From positions 3,469,912 through 3,533,911 of the forward strand of contig NC_034013.1 in assembly GCF_000346465.2 (NCBI RefSeq): DNA of 64,000 bases, read 5' to 3'. Numbering within the stretch: the first letter of the stretch is position 1; every line of letters begins with the position of its first letter. Both the position numbers and the translations under genes were made by a program. Under the pieces are notes generated by a model, which saw only the letters and a list, made by a program, of their open reading frames with translations, was not told where the DNA came from and ran no database searches. Source of the DNA: Prunus persica. Its lineage: Eukaryota > Streptophyta > Magnoliopsida > Rosales > Rosaceae. Shown one piece after another: positions 1 through 10,490 of this stretch.

Positions 1-298
1 TTTGGCTCAGTTCAATGGCTTTACGAAACTACCAGGGAAAAAGCGCGCAGGTACAATGCAGATAATTAATCGTTCTCAATTTTTTATGCGCTTTTAAAAT
101 TTATTTTCTGTTTCATTTTTCGTGCTTTTCGTTTTTGTAGACGCCACCGACAACCAAATCGGCAACTTGAGCCGATTTATTGATATCCGGAAGAGCGATG
201 TTTTGGCGATCCGCAGCCTCAGGAACTTGCAGGACACCCAAGGAACCCGAAAACTCCCTCCGAGATCTCGCTCCCACCGGAAAATAGCCGATTTTTAA
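1..298 (+). CDS. Possible 3' end of an unidentified gene (two exon pieces)
   Basis: Exon pieces 1-50 and 141-298 can be joined through a GT-AG intron (CAG|GTACAA at 50/51 and TTTTTGTAG ending at 140). The join keeps one frame open from the window edge to a TAA at 296-298, about 68 codons. The predicted C-terminus is basic and polar (it contains LPGKKRADATDNQ and ends RSHRKIADF). I do not recognise the family. The main support is the good splice sites plus the continuous frame. The minus strand here is also open and could instead be a 5' leader of a gene lying to the left. Low certainty. Confidence 0.28.
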
Positions 299-897
299 GC
301 CGCATTCCCTGCTTCTCTTCTCTTCTCTACTCTACTCTACTATGTCCTCATCGGCTCTCGGTGAAAGAACTCGCACGCGCGTCACCGTCAGCTTTTTTTT
401 CGCACGTGTAAATTCAACTGCTGAGCAAGCTTTTTTATTTTTATTTGTTTAAATTTATTTTAATTTTTTGTGTAAACATATTACTTGAGCGCTTCAGTCG
501 CTTAGAGAAAGATTTCGAACAGCGAAATAACGTAATTCTTACAGATCTTTTTGTTTTTATAAATTTCGTGTGTGTCGTACGCTAAAGTGAGCGGGTAGGG
601 AGGCGTTAATTAGATGAAAGGACGTAAACGTGCGCCCGATGCGATACAGCTGGATTTTCGTACTCGACCGTTGCTCTGCACCCTCGGGTTTCGGTCGGAA
701 TTTGCTAGCTGGAAAATTGAAGGGGTAGATACATTAACTGCGTTCTGTGTGACCGCCGGTGTATAGATTTTTCTGTGGTGTTGGCTTCTCCTGCTTACAC
801 GTGGATAGCAAAACGTTAAAGTTGTCACTACGTGGACTCTTTTTAAAACTTTTTTAATTTATATAGCTTTCATTTTTTTTAAATGATTCATATTTTA
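299..897. other. No gene seen
   Basis: AT-rich sequence after the possible gene end. It has a CT-rich stretch near 310-345 and short chance ORFs only. If the 1-298 call is right, the first part is its 3' UTR. Confidence 0.4.
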
Positions 898-985
898 TTC
901 TAAGGGGAGGGGCCGCCCCCACAAGGGGATTTGACCTAGTGCCATGGGTTTGCAAACAAAGACATCACCAATGTCGACTGTTTAG
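898..985 (-). repeat. tRNA-derived SINE-like fragment
   Basis: On the minus strand the segment has a GGTCAAATCCCC motif close to a Pol III B box, followed by a GC-rich tail (GGGGGCGGCCCCTCCCC). This is the usual look of plant tRNA-derived SINE heads. The A box is not convincing, so the call is tentative. Confidence 0.28.
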
Positions 986-1019
986 TACACTGAATTCAAT
1001 AATTGCTATTTTAATTCTC

Positions 1020-1512
1020 GATATTTTTGTAGTAATATCATTGAACTTATACTTTAGTTTCAATTTGTCAAAGAAAATTTTAAGAAAAATGTCACTATAA
1101 ATTTCAAAATCCATGATTTATTCAAAATTCATGATTTATCATCTGACTTTAACATTCAATTTTTCATCAATTTTAAAGGTATTTTAGTCTTTCCATATTC
1201 AAGAAAAAAAGAAAAGAAAAAAAAGAGATCTTTCTCTCCCTTTCTCCCTTATCCCAACACCACCCGCCCCCAAAATACGTCACACAAGACCCCACTCGCC
1301 CCTAAAACACATCGGAGGGGGAATAGAAAGACCCTTGAAAATGGAAAGATTAAAAAACCCTTTAAAATGAATGGAAAATTGAAGAGTGTTAAAGTCATAT
1401 GACAAATCATGAATTTAAAAAAATTAAAGTGACATTTCTCTTAAAAAAAATTTTAAAGTGACAAATTGAAACTTAGGTATAAGTTCATGTGACATTTCTA
1501 CAAAAATCTCTT
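1020..1512. mobile_element. Long-TIR DNA element, copy 1 (non-autonomous)
   Basis: The left ~170 bp (about 1020-1190) and the right ~165 bp (about 1345-1512) are imperfect inverted copies of each other. The outer end reads roughly TTTTTGTAGAAATGTCACATG. Both arms share CAATTTGTCA, CATGATTTGTCAT and CCATTTTCAA blocks. The centre is C-rich (CACCCGCCCC) with an ACGTCACACA motif. It has no coding capacity. A second copy with the same arms and the same ACGTCACACA core lies at 33240-33938. Mutator-like long-TIR elements have this form, but I did not find a convincing 9-bp target duplication, so the superfamily is open. Confidence 0.6.
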
Positions 1513-2379
1513 TAATTCTCCAAAGTGTAGGTATGCTAGCATGCATTACTACTAAGTATTAAATTATTAAGTCTGATTTTGATACACTTGTAAATAATTT
1601 TTTTTTAAGATTGTAAAAGAAAAAAAAATTCACTTAATAATATAATTCGAAAATCAATATAGACTTTTTAATGCATAGGGTGAAATGGGTTTTGCTTTTT
1701 TTCCCCAAAAAATGGTTGTTACCCTCATTCATTGAGATTTTTATTGTGGTATATTATTTAGAATTATAAATTTATAAATTTTAAATTATATCAAGTTAAT
1801 TAATATTAGTTTTTTGTTTTTGTTTTTGTTTTTGTTTTTATTTTTTTAATAAAAGAAATAGAAGGCCGAGTCTAGTAGCATGGGCTTGTAACTAAGTAGA
1901 GCATTAAAGTGATTGGTTGCTTCAAACCTTCTCAAGTGAGGCATATGTGGTGGTTTTGGGTTGTTCACCTTGGTGGTGGTGGTGAAGTTGCACAAAACAC
2001 TTCCCCTACCCTCTGGTTAGTAGGGCCCCCAACCACAAAGGTGGGTAGCAAACCCAAAAAAAGAAATGAAAGGAAATACTTACAGGTGAAACAGAAAGGT
2101 AATCTTGATAATTTTTGCGCATGCATTTTTCTCTCTCGCTTTTCTTTTATGGAGTCGACCTCCATGGGTTGTAAAATTGGATGCAAATGTGCATCAAATT
2201 TCACATCTCTAACTAAGTCACTATTTCTAGGTGTATGTACCTATTGAAATTGAATTGAATAGACCATGTTGTTTCGGTAAGGATTCAATGAGCGTGAACT
2301 CATTAGGGGTTTGAATCGGTTATAATTCAACCTTTTTTAGAAATCCTTATCCATGTTAGAATCCAATCTCATCAATTTT
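1513..2379. other. No gene seen
   Basis: AT-rich sequence with a TTTTTG run near 1810-1840. The overlapping ORFs at 1909-2247 (both strands) have no recognisable domain and no splice context. Confidence 0.4.
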
Positions 2380-2478
2380 ATTTTTTTTTTAACAAGTAAA
2401 ATTGGGAGAAGGGAGATTCAAACACAATATCTCAAGTGCAGAAATAACTGCTCTTAACCACTTGAACAGCATGCCCTT
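2380..2478 (-). repeat. tRNA-derived SINE fragment
   Basis: Reading the minus strand, CAAGTGGTTAAGAGCA resembles a tRNA A-box region and GTTTGAATCTCCC resembles a B box about 40 bp downstream. A short A/T-rich tail follows. This is the classic arrangement of a plant tRNA-derived SINE head. Confidence 0.45.
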
Positions 2479-2639
2479 TGCAAATCCAAATTAATCTAAC
2501 TTCTTTTGAGGAATCCATCTCTAATTCAATTACAATGGATTTTGCCATATTAGAATCCAATCAGATTCCATCAAGTATGCAAATCCAACCCAATCCATAA
2601 TTCTATTTTGAGGAAAAAATCCAAAGGAAATATCCTAGC

Positions 2640-3172
2640 CGCGGCTCCTTTGCGCGTCAGTGGCCTCCCTCCTTACCAACCTCCCTTCTCTTGTCATCAC
2701 CATGAAATAGTCGTCGTCTTTTAGTCCAAGCATACATAGAAGATGTCGGGTTTGGAATTAGCCGGTGTGTTACAATGGGTTTAGCTTGTATGATGCTATT
2801 GCTCTCTTCGAGTTGCCGTAGAGGATGTGGAGTGGTGCTTATGCTTCTTAGGTTGTTTATGTGTTGTTGTGGTTTTGCCTTATTTTTAGGTTGTTTTATT
2901 TCTATTTAGCTTTGGCTTTTGATATAGATTTGTTGTTTCTGCCGTTGCACAACGGATCTGTATTGGAGGTTTGAGTACATTTGCTTCTAGTTGTTGAACC
3001 AGGAATTTTATTTATCTTTGAGTTGTGCATGATTTTCTCCAGATCAATTCAATATGTTGTTGTGTTTGATCACTGGAGAATATTTATTCATGTTTGGCAC
3101 ATCGTTGCTTTGTATTTTTGTTTATTTATCAATAAAATACTATTGCTTATTCTTAGCCCAAAAAAAAAAAAT
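2640..3172 (+). mobile_element. LINE-like 3' end with poly(A)
   Basis: A ~530-bp segment rich in TTTG/GTTG ends in ATCAATAAAATACTATTGC, which contains an AATAAA-type signal, and then a 12-A run. Both are typical of the 3' UTR of plant L1-like LINEs or of a processed retrocopy. The preceding sequence and the sequence after the A run share a TTTGAGGA(A) word that may be part of a target duplication. No reverse-transcriptase frame is left. The ORF at 2981-3424 crosses the A run and is not a gene. Confidence 0.4.
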
Positions 3173-3679
3173 TTATACTTTGAGGAATCCATATATAATT
3201 CAATTACAATGAACCAATTAAGAATGCTTGGCTCTCATGCTCAATTTTTTCAATTACTTATAGGAATTCTCGTATTTTTTTTTAATGTAATAAGCCTATC
3301 CTCTCTTCTGGAGGGAATGTACTCTCAATGTTATGTATCACTTGAGGTGAATTTCTTCTTTAAGAGCACCATATACATTCAATGCTTGTGTATATCTTAT
3401 GTATTTGAGGGTCAAATGTTATAGTGTTCCTAGTATTAGCACTTTCTAAGAAAATGTCACATGATGCCGTTTCTTTTAAATGATATCATATATATAAATA
3501 TTTTGTATAGTGATAGTTGTCTCCACTCGATTGAAAAAGTTTCATGTTTAACTCATATAGATGCGAGAACGATATATAGTTGTGACAATTTTAATACTTA
3601 ATTGTGACCACTCACATTCTAATGTTGCATTGTTTTTTAGAAACTTTCCAATTGAGAGTGGCAATAATATACTAAACTT

Positions 3680-3768
3680 ACACACACTATACATATGCTA
3701 GGACTCGAACCCATGACCTTGCATGAGGGTGCAATTACTCCAAACTATTACACTAGTGGGTCCTTTAC
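3680..3768 (-). repeat. tRNA-derived SINE fragment
   Basis: The minus strand shows an A-box-like ACTAGTGTAATAGTTTGGAG and a near-perfect B box GGGTTCGAGTCC about 35 bp later. Confidence 0.5.
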
Positions 3769-3789
3769 TGTTACATTGTGTTTAATACA

Positions 3790-3875
3790 AATAATATTAG
3801 GGGAAGGATGAATTGAACTGAGAACCTCAAGGGAAGAGATAAATGCTATTAACCGATTCAGCTACGAACCCCTTT
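3790..3875 (-). repeat. tRNA-derived SINE fragment, second of a pair
   Basis: The minus strand has GTTCGTAGCTGAATCGGTTAA (A-box region, 20-21 bp) and a degenerate B box CAGTTCAATTCAT. It lies only ~30 bp from the preceding SINE-like piece and in the same orientation. Confidence 0.4.
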
Positions 3876-4848
3876 TTTATTTATTAAACTTTAGAATTTA
3901 AGCTAATTCTCATCATCAGATTGTCATATTGCTCAGCATTAGCAAGGGGAATAAACAAGCTTGTATTTTTTGTATTTGAGAAATTAAAAAAAAAAAAGGT
4001 TATCCAAATTCCTTTGTAAAGTATGACAATCCGATGATGAGCAATATGCCTTTTCCTTATGATTATTTTATAAACTTATCTGTTTCCACAAGAATATTAG
4101 CGTGTAAAGATCAGGCTAACATTGCTAATTATTGAGGGAATAAACAAGGTTTTTATATTTGTTGCCCCATCAGTTTCACATTAATATTTTTCAAATGTTT
4201 CATTTTCATACATTTGTATTGGTATAGTTAAATAATATTGGGTCCAAAATTTTGAACAAAAATGGTGGTCCCCTGCAGTCACAAGTGGAGCTTAAAGACA
4301 TCAACTCGTGATTGTTTACAGCCTGGTTTTCTTCTGGTGGAGCCTGTACCATAATTGGAGTATGCATTACTGTGGACCCATCAACACCCAAAAGCTTCTA
4401 AAATGTAAACTATATTACCCAACCTTTCATGTGGAAGCCTTTTCTCTTTTCCTATCCAAAAAAGTCTTTTTTCTTTACCTTTCTTTTTTGCAAACAAAAA
4501 ATGCAAATGTGTTTTGTAGTGCGCCATTCTGAATGGTAAAGATTAGTCCATGGCTATGAAAAAAGTACAGTGAGAGTTTTGAGTCCCCTTGGTTACGATG
4601 TTCATATGAATTTATTGTCATGTGTCCAACATTTCTGCAAGAGTTACAGATGACAAATTAGCTCTTGATTTAAGAATATTTCTTAATTTTGTATAGAATA
4701 TCAAAACGAAAAGTGAGTCAATTTCTATCATTATTATAATATTCCGTATTTCAATTGGATATCATAAATGTATTTAGGATATGTTCAATGAGATAATGAG
4801 ACAAAGACATAAAAACAATATAGAATTTTTCGTACTAAACTTTTTTCG
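3876..4848. other. No gene seen; short inverted repeat
   Basis: CATCATCAGATTGTCATA near 3912 and TATGACAATCCGATGATGAG near 4021 are imperfect inverted copies about 95 bp apart. Another word, GGGAATAAACAAG, occurs at about 3947 and again at about 4136. Nothing coding is supported. Confidence 0.35.
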
Positions 4849-5100
4849 TGGATTCATCGGTTCAGTATACGTATAGTAGGCCTCCTCCACCACTCCACCG
4901 GTGGCTCGGCTCGGTCTCGCTCCCCAAGGCAAGGAAAGTAGTAAGAAAGATATCGATGGAGCGGGGCAGAACCTCGAGTAAGACAACCAACCCTGGAGGC
5001 CATGGCTTGGCTTTATCCCGTAGGTAGTAAGAACAGAGAGAGCCTTCTGTGCTAGTAATACAGAGAGGTGGGGATTGAATGAGGCGATCGCTGACTGCAG
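4849..5100. other. Possible organellar (mitochondrial) DNA insertion
   Basis: This ~250-bp block is much richer in G+C than its surroundings. It has the texture of plant mitochondrial intergenic DNA (for example GGTGGCTCGGCTCGG, CTCCCCAAGGCAAGG, GAGGCGATCGCTGACTGCAG). The change at both ends is abrupt, and an AT microsatellite follows at 5101. The call rests on composition and general resemblance only. Confidence 0.3.
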
Positions 5101-5119
5101 CATATATATATATATATAT
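5101..5119. repeat. (AT)n microsatellite
   Basis: Alternating TA run directly after the GC-rich block. Confidence 0.8.
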
Positions 5120-5485
5120 CTTATTCTATTTGTATATTCATTAATAGAATGATTCTAGAATGGGTAGTTAGGTGTCAACAAGGCATGCTAGTATCCTTGT
5201 CAACTCACCATGAAGAAATTAGAATAGTATTGGAGTCACCATAACGTGTCTTCATAGTAATTCTTTTCTTATCTGTTGTTGACTTGGAGTCAGGGGCGGA
5301 TCCACAGAGGAGCAAGGGTGGTCAATTGACCCCTGCAACCTCTGAAATCCTCCATTAGAGCCGCCCAAATTGACCCTCGCAAGGTGCTCGATGAAATGCC
5401 CCAATGGGGCAAACTGCTGTGCTGCTGCGCAGCTGTGGAGAGCTTGCGCGCAGCGCACATCATTTTTTTTTGTTTGGTCGACGTC

Positions 5486-5656
5486 AAAACGACGTCGTTT
5501 CATTTAAGTGGTTTTTTTTTTTTGCGCCCTCGACGTCGAAACGACGTCGTTGCACTTAAGTTTTTTTTTTTTTTTTGCGCGCTATTCTTCAAAACGACGT
5601 CGTTTCACTTACACTTTTTATTTTTTAATAACACCTGGCCAAAACGACGTCGTTTT
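5486..5656. repeat. Four-copy ACGACGTCGT palindrome array in the hAT subterminal region
   Basis: The perfect palindrome AAACGACGTCGTTT, with small variants, occurs at about 5486-5500, 5537-5551, 5591-5605 and 5641-5656, about 50 bp apart. hAT transposases of other families bind repeated subterminal motifs. These palindromes are the natural candidates here, by inference. Confidence 0.75.
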
Positions 5657-5955
5657 GGCACAGGTTTAAAAACAAAAAAACAAAACAGCAGCACAGCTGC
5701 TGTGCTACCTGAAAACCCATCAGTTTCAAACCCATTTCTTCTTCTCAATATCAAATTCTCTAACCTAAATTCCAACCCCAACTAAAACAACCAACCTCCA
5801 ATCCAATTCAATGGTGGCTTTCCCTCCCCCCTCACAAATCAGTCGGTGGAGGCAGTAAAGTGGCGTCGGCGGTGGGCACTGGGCAGCAGAAAATTGAATA
5901 AGTGCCTCCAAAATTCAATTTGATTTCAAAGGTGGATTTATCCCTCAAATTTGAG

Positions 5956-6510
5956 AGTATGTTATCCTATTTTCTTTATGCTTTAATTAATTAGTAAAGA
6001 TTCTTATATGTTAGTGTTTTTTGATTAGTTATTGTTTTTTGTTGTTGAGATTTTATTTTACTTTGTTAGTTTGAATAAACTAGGGCTTTTATGTTAGTTT
6101 GAATAAATTAGAGGTTTTGGTTTTGGTTAGTTAGTTTGAATAAATTAGGGTTTTATTTTTATGTTAGATTATATGATTATCTTGGTTAGTTTCAATTAAT
6201 TAGGGGTTTTGATTTTGGTTAGTTAGTTTGAAAGTATGTTATCCTATTTTCTTTATGCTTTAATTAATTAGTAAAGATTCTTATATGTTAGTGTTTTTCT
6301 TGATTAGTTGTTGTTGTTGTTTGTTGTTGAGATTTTATTTTAGTTTGTTAGTTTGAATTAACTAGGGCTTTTATGTTAGTTTGAATAAATTAGAGGTTTT
6401 GGCTAGTTAGTTTGAATAAATTATCGTTTTATTTTTATGTTAGATTATATGATTATCTTGGTTAGTTTCAATTAATTAGGGGTTTTGATTTTGGTTAGTT
6501 AGTTTGAATA
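5956..6510 (+). repeat. 277-bp tandem duplication in the hAT leader
   Basis: The block starting AGTATGTTATCCTATTTTC at 5956 recurs at 6233. The rest of the unit is repeated almost unchanged, including several GTTTGAATAAATTAGGG words. It lies in the probable 5' leader intron of the transposase gene. Confidence 0.75.
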
Positions 6511-6729
6511 AATTAGGATTTTACTTTTATGTAAGATTATATCTCTTGGTTAGTTTGAATAAATTAAGGGCTTCTAGTTTTGGTTAGTTTGTTTGAATAA
6601 ATTAGTGTTTTATGTTAGATAATAATTGGTAAATTTGATTAGTTGTTGGATTTTATTTTGGTTAGTTTGCATAAGTTATGGCTTTTTAATATTGTTGATG
6701 TTTGATTGGTTATTTCTACCAATACAGTT

Positions 6730-9138
6730 ATGGAACGATACTTTAATAGAAGGTTCGCATCAACTACTTCTAGTTCGGATAATGTGGGTAGTTCGAGTTC
6801 GAGAGATGTTGATATTTCTAGAGATGTGGATATTTCTAGAGATGTGGATAGTTCAAAAGAAAGTGAGTTGCAAGATATCTTAGCTAATCTTATTGCAGAC
6901 CCTGGACTTCGACCTCAAATGTTGGATTATGATCCTAACATTAGAGACGAAGTTCGAAGAGCATATCTACAAAAGGGTCCATGTCAGCCCAAGGATCATA
7001 CATTTCCACAAACTGATCTTTCAGGGTATGATCGACGCTTTAATGTCAAGTGGTTTGATGAGTTTGACTGGTTGGAGTACAGTATTAGTAAAGATGCTGC
7101 ATTTTGCCTTTATTGTTATCTCTTCAAATCCAATTTCAGAATTGGTCAAGGGTGTAGCGACGCCTTCACAGAGATGAGTTTTAGGAATTGGAAGAAGAAA
7201 GATAAAATTAGGCAACATGTTGGACCTGTTGGAAGTGTTCATAATCAATCTAGACAGTATTGTGTGGATCTTATGAATCAAAAGCAACACATCCGAACAG
7301 CTTTGATAAAGCAATCAGAGCAAGCTCGTATTGATTATCGTATTTGCTTGACAGCTTCTCTTGATTGTGTGAGATTTTTATTGAGGCAAGGTCTTCCTTT
7401 TCGTGGGCATGATGAGAGTGACACTTCAAGCAACAAGGGGAATTATTTAGAGCTCTTACAGTTTCTTGCTGATCATGATGAGAAAGTGAAGGCCGTTGTG
7501 TTAGAAAATGCTCCCGGGAATCTCAAGTTAATAGCTCCAACAATTCAAAAAGATCTTGTGAATGCTTGTGCCACTGAAACTATTAAGAAAATCATCAAGG
7601 ATATGGATGGTGCATTCTTCTCTTTATTAGTTGATGAATCACGTGATGTGTCAGTAAAAGAACAGATGGCGGTGGTGTTTCGTTATGTGGACAAAAGTGG
7701 GGATGTAATTGAGAGGTTTGTGGGCATTCAACATGTTAGGGATACTACATCAAACTCACTCAAGGAGGCTATTGACATATTGTTTGCAAGAGAGGAATTG
7801 AGCATTTCCATGCTAAGAGGACAAGGATATGATGGAGCTAGTAATATGAAGGGTGAGTTCAATGGTCTTAAAACACAGATTTTGAGAGAAAATCCTTGTG
7901 CCTATTATATTCATTGTTTTGCACATCAACTTCAATTAGCTCTTGTGGCCGTGGCAAAGGGAAATGCTGATATTGCCACTTTCTTCACATCTTGCAATAG
8001 CTTGGTTAATATTGTTGGAGCATCGTGCAAGCGTCGTGACATTCTTAGAGATCAACTACAAAAGGATGTTACGGAAGCTCTAGAAAAAGATACTTTTCCA
8101 ACAGGGCAAGGCTTAAATCAAGAAACTTGTCTCAAGCGTCCCGGTGATACACGTTGGAACTCACATTATGGTACATTACTTAGTATCATTTCCATGTTTA
8201 AATCTGTGGTGAAAGTGCTCAAATTTATTATTGAGGATGGCTCCACTGATAATCTAGGTGAAGCAAATAGGTCATTGAGAGAAATACAATCTTTTGAGTT
8301 TGTATTTCACCTATTTTTCATGAGATCTATATTGGGAGCCACAAATGACTTGTCACAAGCATTACAGAGGAAAGACCAAGATATTGAGAATGCAATGACT
8401 TTAGTCAAAGTTTGCAAGGACCAACTACAACACATGAGAGAGAATGCATTTGAAGCCTTGCTTGATCAAGTATCTTCCTTTTGTGCCAAACATGATATCT
8501 TGGTTCCAAACATGGATGATGCATATGCAGCTCAATGGAGATCACATCGGAGAGCTCCTATAATAACACACCTCCATCATTATCGTGTGGACATCTTTAT
8601 TCAAATCATTGAGTGGCAACTTGCGGAATTAAATCGTCGCTTTAGTGAGGTAAATACTGAGTTACTTCTTTGTTTGACATGTTTGAGTCCAGATGATTCA
8701 TTCATAGCTTTTGACAAACAAAAGCTACTTCGTTTTGCTGAATTTTATCCTCAAGATTTTAATTCCCGAGATCTCTTGGCACTTGAAGATCAACTTGAGA
8801 TTTATATTACTCATATGCGTACGATGACTGATTTTTCTCAATTGAAAGGGATTGGTAGCCTTGCAAGAAAAATGGTGGAGAAAGGGTTGCATAGAACATA
8901 TAATTATGTTTATTTGCTTCTCAGATTAGCCTTAACTTTACCGGTTGCAACTGCTTCTGTGGAGAGAGCATTTTCTGCTATGAATATTGTGAAAGGTCCA
9001 CTTCGCAACCGAATGGGAGATCAATGGTTGAGTGATAGTTTACTTGTTTATATTGAGAAAGATGTGTTTGCTTGTATTGATAATGAAACTATAATGCTAC
9101 GTTTTCAGAATATGAAAACTCGTCGTGGACAATTGTAA
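6730..9138 (+). CDS. hAT transposase (TTF-type zinc finger, DUF4371, hAT dimerisation)
   Basis: This enzyme cuts and rejoins the element's ends. The open frame runs from 6706, but the better start is ATG 6730 (MERYFNRRF). It lies three bases after a splice-acceptor-like TTTCTACCAATACAG, so a spliced 5' leader is likely; that gives 802 aa. Domains in order (numbering from 6706): an acidic/Ser-rich N-terminus; a TTF-type zinc-finger region with CLYC at about 100-190; the DDE RNase-H-like fold with Asp in LVDESRD (~310) and Asp in GYDGASNMKG (~376); a CFAHQLQLAL Cys/His motif and a RWNSHYGTL motif; and the C-terminal dimerisation block with Glu in SVERAFSAM (~753). Length and motifs are full for the plant zinc-finger-MYM-like hAT group. 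There are no frameshifts or stops, so it may be functional. Confidence 0.95.
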   Translation: MERYFNRRFASTTSSSDNVGSSSSRDVDISRDVDISRDVDSSKESELQDILANLIADPGLRPQMLDYDPNIRDEVRRAYLQKGPCQPKDHTFPQTDLSGYDRRFNVKWFDEFDWLEYSISKDAAFCLYCYLFKSNFRIGQGCSDAFTEMSFRNWKKKDKIRQHVGPVGSVHNQSRQYCVDLMNQKQHIRTALIKQSEQARIDYRICLTASLDCVRFLLRQGLPFRGHDESDTSSNKGNYLELLQFLADHDEKVKAVVLENAPGNLKLIAPTIQKDLVNACATETIKKIIKDMDGAFFSLLVDESRDVSVKEQMAVVFRYVDKSGDVIERFVGIQHVRDTTSNSLKEAIDILFAREELSISMLRGQGYDGASNMKGEFNGLKTQILRENPCAYYIHCFAHQLQLALVAVAKGNADIATFFTSCNSLVNIVGASCKRRDILRDQLQKDVTEALEKDTFPTGQGLNQETCLKRPGDTRWNSHYGTLLSIISMFKSVVKVLKFIIEDGSTDNLGEANRSLREIQSFEFVFHLFFMRSILGATNDLSQALQRKDQDIENAMTLVKVCKDQLQHMRENAFEALLDQVSSFCAKHDILVPNMDDAYAAQWRSHRRAPIITHLHHYRVDIFIQIIEWQLAELNRRFSEVNTELLLCLTCLSPDDSFIAFDKQKLLRFAEFYPQDFNSRDLLALEDQLEIYITHMRTMTDFSQLKGIGSLARKMVEKGLHRTYNYVYLLLRLALTLPVATASVERAFSAMNIVKGPLRNRMGDQWLSDSLLVYIEKDVFACIDNETIMLRFQNMKTRRGQL

Positions 9139-9272
9139 TGTGGTTTTTTTCTATGAATTATGAATTCTAATATTATCGTTTCATTTTTATGAGTATATTT
9201 TGTATAAATTTTTTTCACCTTTAGACATTGACCCCTGGAAGGAAATATCCTGGATCCGCCACTGCTTGGAGT

Positions 9273-10490
9273 GCGAGGTCATATTGATATATTACTTGGA
9301 GATTAAGTTCTTACATAAATGTTGATATTATCATGTACTGTAGCTACCGTATTCACTACACTATAAATAGACCATTCCATTTCGTTGTTTTTCATTCTCA
9401 TTTCAGCCAAGTTGTGAAGCATTTGTAAGTTTGCCCGAAGAAAAAAAAATAAAATACAGAGAAGAAGAAATATTAGAGAAAAATAGAATGGGAGACTGAG
9501 TTTGTGAATGCGGTGGAAAATTGGAAATCGTCTTACATTTTTTGCAAAAGCATGAGTGTCGAGGTAGGGGGTTTCTTGGGGGCCTTTTACAAAGATTGAT
9601 TTAATTAAATTTCGTGAACACTATATTATGCGTGATATGATTATTTGATTAATATTCTTGTTACAATTGAATGATTTTTCCTGAAATGTTTATGTGTTCT
9701 TGACTGGTTGAATCACTTGTACATACATTGGTGATGTTTTAAATGTTACATTGTTGTGAGATATATGGATATGTGAAATACATAATTATATCATGTCATG
9801 AAAATTAGTTGGAGTTGTTAGGTGGAGAAAATAATGATGGAAAAGAGGGTAATTGAAATAGTTTTTTGTGTAGTTGAGTCAAACTCTTGGCAGGTACCAG
9901 GTCTCAGGGATCCCACAGTGCACATGGTTTTTATTGGGTGATTCGGGACTGGCGACAGAGAGTTAGACAAGATGACTAACAAAAGGAAAATTATGGGATG
10001 ATTAAGATGGGTGTTAGTTCATATAAATGAGCATTCGGGACCAAGTGGTATAAGCATGGTATGGGACGTGTAGGTTTGCTTGTCCATTTATAAGAATTAA
10101 CAGGAGTAGATGAAGAGTATTCATGCATTATTATTATTAATGTGATATTTGGCTGTATGATTGTATGTCACTTAATTTAGTTATATCAATATACTGTGGT
10201 AAGGTTTCATGTCCCTATTGAAAGGTGGTTCCTCACCTCTCATCTTGTTTAATTTTTCAGATGAATTAGTGAGCAAGACAAGGACTAAACCAGTTGAGGC
10301 TAAATTAGATAAGAGTGATATAGCTTTATTTATTAATTGTAAAATTGTAAGATTTTTGAGTTATTTTTTATAAGAGAAGTTTATTTTAAACCTTGTTTTG
10401 ACTTGTTTTTATTTTATTTTACTTTTTATTTTCTCACGCACCAAGCGCGGGATTTCCACCGACCCCGGATTCGGGGCATGACACAGCCAG
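9273..10490. mobile_element. Possible solo LTR remnant split by the hAT
   Basis: The right end, AAGCGCGGGATTTCC through GGGGCATGACA (about 10441-10490), resembles an LTR terminus of plant Ty3/gypsy elements. A TATA-like ACTATAAATAGACC sits at about 9360. The left part would be about 5170-5282, starting near GTGTCAACAAGG. No matching 5-bp duplication was found, so the limits are uncertain. The ORF at 10403-10675 crosses this end and is not supported as a gene. Confidence 0.3.

Larger units (their letters stand above)
5291..9264 (+). mobile_element. Complete hAT-superfamily DNA transposon
   Basis: The element is bounded by terminal inverted repeats, CAGGGGCGGATCCA at the left and TGGATCCGCCACTG at the right. 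It is flanked by a perfect 8-bp target duplication CTTGGAGT (5283-5290 and 9265-9272), the diagnostic size for hAT. It is 3974 bp long. It carries one intact transposase on the plus strand. Its 5' region holds four ACGACGTCGT palindromes and a 277-bp tandem duplication. An intact frame with a perfect duplication suggests a fairly recent insertion. The flanking sequence may belong to an older LTR remnant. Confidence 0.95.

Noticed and set aside
5384..5785. 133-codon ORF across the hAT left end
   Set aside because: It runs through the palindrome array and poly(T) runs, has no domain, and lies upstream of the real transposase start.
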